Shown here: piece after piece, positions 1 through 5,926 of the stretch
How the letters are laid out: each line of letters starts with the position of its first letter
Numbering within the stretch: position 1 is the first letter of the stretch
Assembly (NCBI GenBank): GCA_938038165.1
Contig: CALHRB010000337.1
Location: forward strand, 1-7,055
Direction: 5' to 3'
Origin: Candidatus Kapaibacterium sp.
Lineage (GTDB): Bacteria > Bacteroidota > Ignavibacteria > Kapaibacteriales > UBA2268
DNA length: 7,055 nt
Position numbers and translations under genes: made by a program
Notes under the pieces: model-generated
The model's database searches: none
The model's input: only the letters and a program-made list of their open reading frames with translations
Told to the model about the DNA's origin: nothing

Positions 1-118
1 AAACATTTCTGAAGCCGGTGGTGAATATGATTTAGAAGAAGGTTCAGAGATATTTGTCGGCAATTTAGCAAAAAAAATTGGACTAAAACTAAAAGTAAAA
101 TTTGAGGAGATAAAATAA
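1..118 (+). CDS. C-terminal end of an FHA-like protein (partial)
   Basis: Only the last 38 codons are inside the window, read from base 2 to the TAA at 116-118. The residues form a short acidic stretch followed by EIFVGNL and GLKLKVKF. This matches the end of the next protein, where EILIGNI and GLKLKITF occur at the same spacing before the stop. The pattern resembles the final beta strands of an FHA domain (a 'D-x-I-x-I-G' strand followed by a last hydrophobic strand), so this is probably a tandem paralogue of the gene at 118. The stop codon shares its last A with the ATG of that gene (TAATG), which suggests translational coupling within one operon. Whether this copy keeps a phosphothreonine-binding site cannot be seen because the N-terminal part lies outside the window. 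Confidence 0.7.
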   Translation, partial: NISEAGGEYDLEEGSEIFVGNLAKKIGLKLKVKFEEIK

Positions 119-567
119 TGAGATATTTCTTTGATACCCGATGCCGGACAGAAAAAATGGAATATTTTGAGTGGGAAGGAGATGCAGAGCCCACAAAATG
201 TCTAATCTGCGGATTAGAAGGAAAGGTTGGCGAAGACATTTTTGAGCTGCCCCCTGTTAGACTTGTATTTACAGATAAAAATGGAATACAGGTCTTTATT
301 CATAAAAGCGAAGTCATAGGAAGGGATACTCTTAGATTATTTGAAGATTACAAGTATGTTGCAAATGAACAATTCAAATTAAATAAGGATAAAGAAAAAG
401 GTTGGAGTGTCGAAGGCTTGGATAATACTACTAATCCTACTTATTTGAATGGTGAGAAACTTGAAATTGGTAAAGTGGTTGACATTGATTACAAGAAATA
501 TAATGAGATACTAATTGGTAATATTGAATCAGGAGCAGGATTAAAGTTGAAAATAACTTTTGAATAA
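118..567 (+). CDS. Small FHA-domain-like protein with a degraded N-terminal zinc knuckle
   Basis: A 149-residue soluble protein. Residues 1-32 resemble the small zinc ribbons of bacterial signalling proteins: CLIC at 28-31 is a complete CxxC half, but the first half keeps only C9, so metal binding is doubtful. Residues about 45-149 look like an FHA domain, a fold that normally binds phosphothreonine peptides. GR is at 68-69, TTNPTYLNG at 104-112 matches the usual STNGTYLNG loop, and EILIGN at 130-135 is followed by a last strand. The segment that normally reads V-S-R-x-H reads VANEQ at 81-85, so the phosphate-contacting Ser is Ala and the structural His is Gln. Phosphopeptide binding may be weak or lost. 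It overlaps the upstream paralogue by one base and lies 23 bases ahead of a protein phosphatase gene. The FHA call rests on motif spacing read by eye. Confidence 0.72.
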   Translation: MRYFFDTRCRTEKMEYFEWEGDAEPTKCLICGLEGKVGEDIFELPPVRLVFTDKNGIQVFIHKSEVIGRDTLRLFEDYKYVANEQFKLNKDKEKGWSVEGLDNTTNPTYLNGEKLEIGKVVDIDYKKYNEILIGNIESGAGLKLKITFE

Positions 568-590
568 ACAATGAATACGGAGTTAATTTT

Positions 591-1874
591 ATGAGTCCAA
601 TACTTGAAAAAGTATTATTGAATTTTGAAGTCTCGTCAGAAATATTACAAAATTCAGAAATAGAGGATATTGAATTTGTTTCTTCAAATTTAGAATTAGT
701 TACACAAGCTATTAATGATTTCTTGAATTCAAATGATAATATTTCCCTAAGGGAAAAAGTTTATTTAGAAAACCTTCTTGGTTATCAAATGATTAAAGAC
801 TTGATGAAAAAGAAAGAGGAATTAAAACTAAGCTTTGATACGATTGATAGGTTTAACTCAGCATTTGAAAAAGTTATTAATTCTGATTCTCTTAATGAAG
901 CTTTGATTAATAATGAACTCTTTTATATCCTATTTGCAGATTACAACACTTCAACGATTGGAGAGTGGGAAAAAAGATTAAAACAAATCAGCGATGAAGT
1001 ATCTAAAATCCATAATAATGAGCGCTCAATCGGTAAACTTTACGGCCATATTTACAAATTAAATTCTGACAATGAAATAATTATTATCGGCGATATTCAC
1101 GGCGATATTTATTCACTTTGGCAGATTTTTACCAAGGAAAAATTATATGATTTAGATAACAAACAGGTTATTTTTCTAGGAGATTATATTGACAGAGGTA
1201 ATTTCCAATTATCCACACTTTTCTTACCACTATTACTTAAAAAACTCTATCCGGATAATGTTTTTTTGTTGAAAGGTAACCACGAAAATTTTATTAAAGA
1301 ATCAGATGGAAATTACAGAGCAAATGTTTCAGGGGATAACGATTTATTTTTAAAGTTTTGGAGTAATTACATATCAGAGAAGTGTATGGCTAATATAATT
1401 AAAACTCTGAATGATTTGCCTGTGCTGATTGAATTGAACTCAATTATTGGTATTGTCCACGGTGGTTTACCAAGACCAACTAATGAGGATCGTTACGATG
1501 ACATTAACTCTTTGTTTGATCTTGACACTGAAGAACGAAATTATGAAATGATATGGAATAGGCCCGTTGATAAAGATATAGCTGTAATTATAACCGAAGA
1601 ATCAGATTTTGAAACCTCTTTACCACATTTCAATAATTTTATTGAAAGGTTGGGTTGGAAATTTATGGTTCGTGGTCATTGCATTGATATTAATGGATAT
1701 AAACTTTTTTATAATAAAAGAATGGCAACAGTTTTTAGCTCTGGTTCATTTATGTCATATTCAGGATATCAAGATTATCGACCGATATATTCTATCATTA
1801 GGGATAATGTTTTTTATATTAAAAAGGTTTATGGAAATGAAATTGTTGAGACAATAGATATAGAAGAGCTTTAA
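591..1874 (+). CDS. PPP-family metallophosphatase with a long helical N-terminal extension
   Basis: A 427-residue protein whose C-terminal two thirds carry the full signature of PPP-type protein phosphatases (PP1/PP2A/bacterial PrpE and lambda-phosphatase relatives). These are GDIHG at 167-171, GDYIDRG at 197-203, GNHE at 229-232, VHGG at 289-292, an IWNRP segment at 321-325 resembling the family's LLWxDP, and RGH at 361-363. The metal-binding Asp, His and Asn residues and the catalytic His of GNHE are present, so it should remove phosphate from protein Ser/Thr (or Tyr) through a two-metal centre. Residues 1-150 are predicted by composition to be helical, have no motif I recognise, and could select substrates or partners. 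No signal peptide or membrane segment is visible. ATG at 591 is preceded by GGAG at 579-582, eight bases away, which supports this start. It sits between an FHA-like gene and an ADP-ribosylglycohydrolase remnant, probably in one transcript. Confidence 0.93.
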   Translation: MSPILEKVLLNFEVSSEILQNSEIEDIEFVSSNLELVTQAINDFLNSNDNISLREKVYLENLLGYQMIKDLMKKKEELKLSFDTIDRFNSAFEKVINSDSLNEALINNELFYILFADYNTSTIGEWEKRLKQISDEVSKIHNNERSIGKLYGHIYKLNSDNEIIIIGDIHGDIYSLWQIFTKEKLYDLDNKQVIFLGDYIDRGNFQLSTLFLPLLLKKLYPDNVFLLKGNHENFIKESDGNYRANVSGDNDLFLKFWSNYISEKCMANIIKTLNDLPVLIELNSIIGIVHGGLPRPTNEDRYDDINSLFDLDTEERNYEMIWNRPVDKDIAVIITEESDFETSLPHFNNFIERLGWKFMVRGHCIDINGYKLFYNKRMATVFSSGSFMSYSGYQDYRPIYSIIRDNVFYIKKVYGNEIVETIDIEEL

Positions 1875-1888
1875 TTTAAAGAAATTTT

Positions 1889-2223
1889 ATGATAGGTTCC
1901 ATAATAGGTGATTTTGTCGGTTCCCATTTACGAGGGCGGGGCTTGAAATCCAAAGATTTTAATTTTATTGAGCCATTCTGCACATTTACTGATGATACCG
2001 AATATAAGATTGCTTTTCTTGAGGTCATAGATTTTGACGACACAATTCTTTATGCAATCTCAATTGGCGGCGACACTGATACCCTGGCTTGTATAAGGGG
2101 GGCGGTATTACACAAGCTTATTACGAGCAAATTCCCTCTCATATTATCAAATTGATAGAAGGAATTATACCAATTGAATTTTATAATATTATAAATGAAT
2201 TCAATGCGAAATTCAATATTTAA
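1889..2223 (+). pseudogene. ADP-ribosylglycohydrolase (DraG/ARH-type) remnant with internal deletion and frameshift
   Basis: Family members remove ADP-ribose from proteins or other acceptors using two Mg2+ ions. The start MIGSIIGDFVGS and the metal motif TDDT (residues 34-37) match the family's N terminus. GGDTDTLACI (60-69) matches its C-terminal metal motif. These two motifs normally lie well over 100 residues apart, but here fewer than 25 residues separate them, so the middle of the enzyme is missing. The likely join is near residues 40-46 (about 2006-2030). A second lesion follows. After the six-G run at 2097-2102 the annotated frame ends at 2155, while the +1 frame continues from 2101 with family-like sequence (AYY, then IPSHIIKLIEG) and stops at 2221-2223. 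One lost base in the G run explains this. The in-frame deletion removes most of the fold, so activity is very unlikely. It begins 14 bases after the phosphatase gene and has no strong Shine-Dalgarno site. Confidence 0.88.
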
Positions 2224-2232
2224 TAAAAATTG

Positions 2233-2239
2233 AAAGGAG
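2233..2239 (+). promoter_or_regulatory. Shine-Dalgarno site that fixes the start of the M48-TerB gene
   Basis: AAAGGAG lies five bases before the ATG at 2245. A TTG at 2230 in the same frame would lengthen the protein by five residues, but it overlaps this site, so ATG 2245 is the better start. This is the strongest ribosome binding site in the window. Confidence 0.8.
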
Positions 2240-2244
2240 TTAAT

Positions 2245-3555
2245 ATGTCAATTAATTATGAAGATATCCGTTATAGTGGTGATTCAAAAGATGTAAGAGA
2301 ATTATATGAGATTTATAGAATCGAAAACTATTTGGATACATATGAGGAAAAGCTTAAACAAAGTGAAATTGGATTCCGAGAAAAGTTGATGAAAGATGGT
2401 GTTAAACTTACTGAACAAATTTCTCCTAGGATATATAGATTATTCAAGGAAGTTTGTTCAATTCTGGAAATTCAAACAACGGAGGATATTTTTTGTTTAC
2501 CTGTAAATGACATAAATGCTTTTGCTCATTTAGATATTAGTGAAGCTGGTACTTATTCAATTGTTGGTATTACATCAGGAGCATTAGAAAAATTAGAAGA
2601 TACTGAAATCAAATTCATTCTTGGACATGAATTAGGTCATTTTCTTTTTGGGAACAACAGACTTAATGCACTTTTTACAAATGATAATAATAAATCGTCT
2701 GTAACTGTTTTACCTCCTCTGGGAGAAAGCCTCTTTTTAAGATGGAGAAAAAAAGCAGAGATAAGTGCCGATCGGGTTGGAATACTTGCGTGTGATAATT
2801 TTGACTCAGCAGCAAAAGCTTTAATTAAATCTACATTTGGCTTAAGTGAAAAAAATCTTAATCTTAATATAGATTCTTTACTAAAACAAATTGATGAAAT
2901 AAAAGGACATCCGGAATTAATATCTGAAACATTTTCCTCTCATCCTTTGCTACCAATTCGATTAAAATCGTTAGAATTATTTTCGCAATCTGCAAAAGCA
3001 AAACGAAATGGATTATCTATCAGCAAGGGTCAGATTGATGATGAAAAACTCGAAAAATCTGTTGATGAATTAATACTTTTAACAAGAAGATATCCATATA
3101 AACCAATTCATCAGGCTGTTATGAAAGCAATTTCATATGCTGGTACTCTAACTTTAAGTATCGATGGTGAGATTGGCGATGAAGAAATAAAAATACTCAT
3201 ACAAATTCTTCATCATTGGTTTACAGATGAACCCGAGAAAGAAATTAAGACCAAATTAGATGAGATAATGAAGGAGTTACCTGGAGTTTTAGAAAAAATA
3301 AATTCTGAAGGAGATTATGAAGATAAAATATTTATCTTATCCAGATTAGCAGACATTGCTCTCGCTGATGGTGCAATTCTAGATGAGGAAGGGGCAGTAA
3401 TTATGCAAATAGCAAAATCTCTCAATATACAGGAGAAAACCGCGTATGGAATTCTTATTGGTGCGGCCCAATCGGTTGGATTCAGAACAGATTTAAAGTT
3501 AAACGCGGTAGCAGATAGTTTGAGAAGAAATTTACAGATTGGGTTTAAAACTTAA
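2245..3555 (+). CDS. M48-type zinc metallopeptidase fused to a TerB-like domain
   Basis: A 436-residue protein in two parts. Residues about 60-250 form an M48-like protease unit: HELGH at 128-132 supplies two zinc-binding His and the catalytic Glu, E172 in AEISAD (171-176) is the expected third zinc ligand with the conserved Asp nearby, and SSHPLLPIRL at 231-240 is the usual His-Pro...Arg motif after it. Unlike HtpX or Ste24p there is no membrane segment, so the enzyme is probably cytoplasmic. Residues about 285-415 resemble TerB, a helical domain of tellurite-resistance and stress loci. SIDGEIGDEE at 305-314 and LADGAILDEE at 373-382 are the two acidic 'DG...E' turns typical of that fold, which may bind metal. 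The substrate is unknown. It lies 21 bases after the ADP-ribosylglycohydrolase remnant and ends the left gene row. The protease call is firm and TerB is likely. Confidence 0.88.
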   Translation: MSINYEDIRYSGDSKDVRELYEIYRIENYLDTYEEKLKQSEIGFREKLMKDGVKLTEQISPRIYRLFKEVCSILEIQTTEDIFCLPVNDINAFAHLDISEAGTYSIVGITSGALEKLEDTEIKFILGHELGHFLFGNNRLNALFTNDNNKSSVTVLPPLGESLFLRWRKKAEISADRVGILACDNFDSAAKALIKSTFGLSEKNLNLNIDSLLKQIDEIKGHPELISETFSSHPLLPIRLKSLELFSQSAKAKRNGLSISKGQIDDEKLEKSVDELILLTRRYPYKPIHQAVMKAISYAGTLTLSIDGEIGDEEIKILIQILHHWFTDEPEKEIKTKLDEIMKELPGVLEKINSEGDYEDKIFILSRLADIALADGAILDEEGAVIMQIAKSLNIQEKTAYGILIGAAQSVGFRTDLKLNAVADSLRRNLQIGFKT

Positions 3556-3740
3556 AGAATAAATTAAAGTAATAAATTCAAAAGACTCATTCTTTTTCGA
3601 ATTATACTTTGATAAAGCATTACTGTTTAGATTATTGTTAAGCAAAGAGAATCTTTGGCTCATAAAATCGATTTAAATGTTCTTTCCCTTGATTAGAGAA
3701 TAATTAAGCAAAGGAAAGATAAACACGTTAGAGATGGACT
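3556..3740. other. Intergenic stretch with small hairpins and a 10-base direct repeat
   Basis: No coding sequence is apparent. TTAAGCAAAG occurs at 3638-3647 and again at 3704-3713. The first copy is part of a hairpin in which AAAG at 3644-3647 pairs with CTTT at 3653-3656 and the outer AGC/GCT bases pair after a bulged G. A second possible stem joins TCTTTCC at 3681-3687 with GGAAAGA at 3713-3719. Neither hairpin is followed by a T run. A TATACT at 3603-3608 resembles a -10 box but has no convincing partner upstream. In such AT-rich DNA all of these could be chance. Confidence 0.3.
3580..3597 (+). terminator. Possible weak terminator after the M48-TerB gene
   Basis: AAAAGA at 3580-3585 and TCTTTT at 3591-3596 can pair around a five-base loop, and the right arm itself ends in a T run. 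The stem is almost all A-T, so it would be weak. It lies 25 bases after the stop codon, where a terminator would be expected. Confidence 0.25.
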
Positions 3741-4016
3741 ATGTTATCATCCAATCAGGAATTAAAGAAAAATCTTGTTTTATTAGATAATTCCCAATTC
3801 TTAGAAAAAATCCCTCGACCAATTCTCAGTTCTTACCTGAAGCTTGCAAAAGAAACTAATGCCAAACTGGCTCTTCCGGATCTATGCTTATCACTTATTC
3901 CCCTAACCTTTCAATATTTTGCCTTATTGCTTTGCAGTGAATACTTTAATTCAACTAATTCACCAGCATTTAGGGTTACTGAAAGCCTGTGGAATATGAT
4001 CAGGCGGCCCTTGTAA
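3741..4016 (+). CDS. Unrecognised 91-residue ORF, probably a gene remnant
   Basis: I do not recognise this protein. The N-terminal part is charged and helical-looking (residues 1-40), and the middle is hydrophobic (about residues 43-65, LPDLCLSLIPLTFQYFALLL), which could be a buried helix pair or a membrane segment. There is no clear Shine-Dalgarno site before ATG 3741. Two observations suggest decay. In the frame one base ahead a plausible protein tail (EYDQAALVSGLVLYEKQ...) runs from 3992 to a TAA at 4058-4060. The third frame is open and protein-like just before that, from about 3944 to 3996. A larger protein broken by two small frameshifts near 3940-3995 would explain both. The left end of the IS lies about 30 bases after the later stop. 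It could also be a real short gene or a chance open frame. Confidence 0.35.
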   Translation: MLSSNQELKKNLVLLDNSQFLEKIPRPILSSYLKLAKETNAKLALPDLCLSLIPLTFQYFALLLCSEYFNSTNSPAFRVTESLWNMIRRPL

Positions 4017-4089
4017 GTGGGTTGGTTTTATACGAGAAGCAGTTTTTTATTTATAAATAATAAGACGATAGTTATTGATAAAAAGTCTA

Positions 4090-4109
4090 TAAACTCAAAT
4101 TATGCAATA
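4090..4109 (+). repeat. Left terminal inverted repeat of the IS1380-like element
   Basis: TAAACTCAAATTATGCAATA pairs with the reverse complement of 5504-5523 at 18 of 20 positions. The differences are at 4095 (T against C) and 4107 (A against T). It lies 67 bases ahead of the transposase start. Confidence 0.7.
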
Positions 4110-4175
4110 AAAGAATTAAAACAAGCATAAGAAAAAAAATAAATAATTTAGGGAGAAAAAAAGAGCAATAAAAAA

Positions 4176-5513
4176 ATGCAGAACATCAGATATGAATTTG
4201 TAGAAAAACCGGTAACGGCCTGGGGTGGAATGAGGATGACGAAATAGCTGATAGATAGAACAGGGATAAAGGGATTTATGGAAAAACTTCCATTGCCAAA
4301 ACCAGGATCAAATCGAGGATATTCACCGGTTCAAATAATAGAAAGTTTCTGGGTATGTGTATAGATCATCGGAGCTAGCAGACCTGCTTGTAGCAGGCAA
4401 GTTTACGCACAGTGCCTGGCTAAGATATGACAAAGTACTCAAAGATATATTTGGATGGGAAGAAGCGCCCGCGCAAAGTACATATAGCAGGTTCTTTGGT
4501 AAGTTCAGTTGGAAGTTAAATAATGAAATATTCGTATCACTTCAGCAATAGTTTTTTGAAAACATAAAGGCAGAAGCAATTACGGTAGATTTAGACAACA
4601 CAGTAATGACACGCTATGGACAGCAGGAAGGTAGTAAAGTTGGTTACAATCCACAAAAGCCAGGCAGAGCGTCACAACATCCATTGATAGCATTTATGGC
4701 CGAGACAAGGATGGTAATAAACGCTTGGTTAAGACCGGGTATTACAGTTGCGTTAAGTAAAATCAAAGGATTTTTGGAGGAGACATTTGAAATAAAATCA
4801 AAGATAAAGATAGGCTTAGTAAGAGCAGACAGTGGATTTTATAGTGAGAAATTCCTCAGATATTTCTAAGAAAAACAGATAAACTACATAGTAGCGGTGA
4901 AATTCTTTAAACCAATAAAACATATATTGGAAGGTCTTTCCGGTAGGATAAGCCTAAAAGATGGGAACAGATAAAGGAAGTCAGATACAAAGCAATCGGT
5001 TGGAAAGAGCAAAGAAGATTTATAGTTGTAAGAAAGGACATAAAGAAATACCCCAAAGCAACGGGAAAATTAATGTTATTTGAAGATCGTCAATTACCTC
5101 CGATATATCGGTATAGTGTATTTGTTAAAAATTTAGAATTACTGGCAGAACAAATCTGGAATATATACCAAGATAGAGGCAATGCTGAAAACAGAATCAA
5201 AGAATTGAGGTATGATTTTGCAATAGATGGATTTTCTATGAAGAAGTTTTGGGCAACAGAAGCTGCCTTTAGAATGGTAATGATCTCATATAATTTGATG
5301 AGTCTATTCAGGCAGATGGTTCTGCAAGATAAGATGCAAGAGACACTTAACAGTCTAAAGTTCAAATGCTTTGCATTAGGAAGTTGCATAGTAAAAAATT
5401 CCAGAGAAAAGCTCATAAAGATATCAACTGCAGGAAGAAAACGGCTATGGTTAGAGGGATTATTTTCAAAAGTCAGTCAATTGTCTCCACCTTATTCATT
5501 TTCTAATGCATAA
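4176..5513 (+). pseudogene. IS1380-family DDE transposase, broken by several stops and frameshifts
   Basis: Reading across lesions gives a protein of about 440 residues, the usual family length. Frame A (4176-4382) gives LPLPKPGSNRGYSPVQIIESFW. Frame B (4402 to about 4940) gives WLRYDKVL, STYSRFFGKFSW and TRYGQQEGSKVGYNPQKPGR, with the first catalytic Asp in VDLDN and the second in RADSGFY. Frame A resumes near 4944 with the third acidic residue in GNAENRIKELRYD and ends at 5511-5513. Lesions seen are TAG at 4245 and 4362, a 19-base insertion at 4383-4401 causing a frameshift, TAG at 4549, TAA at 4867 and a frameshift near 4935-4950. Several of the stops replace what is probably Trp, Gln or Glu, as single base changes would do. 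The enzyme catalysed excision and insertion of the element and cannot now be made intact. The start at ATG 4176 is the first Met in frame. Confidence 0.92.
4383..4401 (+). other. 19-base hairpin-containing insertion inside the transposase remnant
   Basis: The conserved segment GASR-FTHSAW of IS1380 transposases is split here: GASR is read at 4371-4382 and FTHSAW resumes at 4402 in the next frame. The 19 extra bases begin with CCTGC (4383-4387), loop TTGTA, then GCAGG (4393-4397), a perfect five-base stem. CTTG (4387-4390) and CAAG (4398-4401) can pair as an alternative. Nineteen bases shift the frame by one, which exactly accounts for the frame change. Confidence 0.6.
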
Positions 5514-5523
5514 TTTGGGTTTA
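5504..5523 (-). repeat. Right terminal inverted repeat of the IS1380-like element
   Basis: The reverse complement of this segment matches 4090-4109 at 18 of 20 positions. It overlaps the last three codons and stop of the transposase remnant. Confidence 0.7.
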
Positions 5524-5548
5524 ATATTAATGCATTAAATCTGGTTAA

Positions 5549-5812
5549 ATTCTGAGAAACCAATATTGTACTCTATGCTGTGAGCGCTTTTATTATTGTA
5601 TTGAGTGTGATGATGAATTTCATAAATGTTCCCAAAAATTATCAAGCAATTGCATAACTGTAAACGAAACAAACTAATCTCAGAGGCTTGTTTATCTTGG
5701 CTCTCAGTGTGGTAAACTGCTACTGGCAGACAAATACTTTACTAAATTCAGGAAAATCTTTCTTATGATATATTCTTACAATTCATTTGACAAAGGAAAA
5801 TCTAATTTTTAG
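5549..5812 (+). pseudogene. Cysteine-rich (zinc-ribbon-like) coding remnant
   Basis: I do not recognise the family. One frame is open from 5549 to a TAG at 5810-5812 with a single in-frame TAA at 5675, far fewer stops than expected for 88 codons of such AT-rich DNA. The first half contains CTLC at 5567-5578 and CIEC at 5597-5608, six residues apart, which makes a compact CxxC-x6-CxxC zinc ribbon or knuckle. More Cys and one His follow (FHKC). After the stop the same frame gives LGSQCGKLLLADKYFTKFRK and a hydrophobic tail. There is no start codon at the left edge and several stops lie just upstream, so this looks like the 3' part of a gene cut when the IS arrived or by a later deletion. It could be a chance open frame, but the cysteine spacing argues against that. 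Confidence 0.4.
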
Positions 5813-5817
5813 TTTTG
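5786..5817 (+). promoter_or_regulatory. Bacteroidota-type promoter ahead of the PP2C gene
   Basis: TTTG at 5786-5789, 20 bases, then TAGTTTTG at 5810-5817 matches the Bacteroidota consensus TTTG...TAnnTTTG for the -33 and -7 boxes. Transcription would begin near 5822-5825 and leave a leader of about 100 bases before ATG 5927. The -7 box overlaps the stop codon of the cysteine-rich remnant. The match is exact, but short motifs of this kind also arise by chance in AT-rich DNA. Confidence 0.5.
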
Positions 5818-5926
5818 TTAAAATTCTTTTAAATAGAAAAAACGAACAAATTTTAACACCATATTATCTCTAATAATTATAAATCAAAGAAAATATATCT
5901 AAAGTTCCAATGTAAAGAGAGCATAA

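Larger units (their letters stand above)
4090..5523 (+). mobile_element. Degraded IS1380-family insertion sequence
   Basis: The element is bounded by imperfect 20-base inverted repeats (4090-4109 and 5504-5523, 18 of 20 positions matching) and contains one broken DDE transposase gene filling most of its length. The size of about 1.43 kb is near the lower edge of what I would expect for this family. I see no convincing 4-5 base target duplication: the bases outside the repeats, GTCTA on the left and ATATT on the right, do not match. Loss of the duplication and the many stops in the transposase point to an old, immobile copy. The exact outer ends are uncertain by a few bases. It separates the left gene row from the PP2C gene. 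Confidence 0.75.
5514..5926. other. Intergenic stretch between the IS and the PP2C gene
   Basis: This 413-base stretch contains the outer part of the right IS repeat, the cysteine-rich remnant (5549-5812), the candidate promoter (5786-5817) and then about 110 bases of A/T-rich leader. I see no tRNA, no ncRNA with a convincing fold and no other gene in it. Confidence 0.6.

Noticed and set aside
1609..1857. 82-residue open frame on the + strand inside the PPP phosphatase gene
   Set aside because: It lies wholly within a gene with clear catalytic motifs in another frame, has no ribosome binding site and reads as hydrophobic AT-rich shadow sequence.
2230..2244. TTG start five codons ahead of the M48-TerB gene
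   Set aside because: The TTG overlaps the AAAGGAG site, which is correctly spaced for the ATG at 2245 and leaves no site for the TTG.
3641..3719. Hairpins and TTAAGCAAAG repeats as a possible small RNA or terminator
   Set aside because: Stems are short, no T run follows, and repeats of this length are expected by chance in such AT-rich DNA. They are noted only as part of the intergenic description.
5090..5416. 108-residue open frame on the - strand
   Set aside because: It is antisense to the conserved C-terminal part of the IS1380 transposase and has no recognisable motif, so it is a shadow frame.
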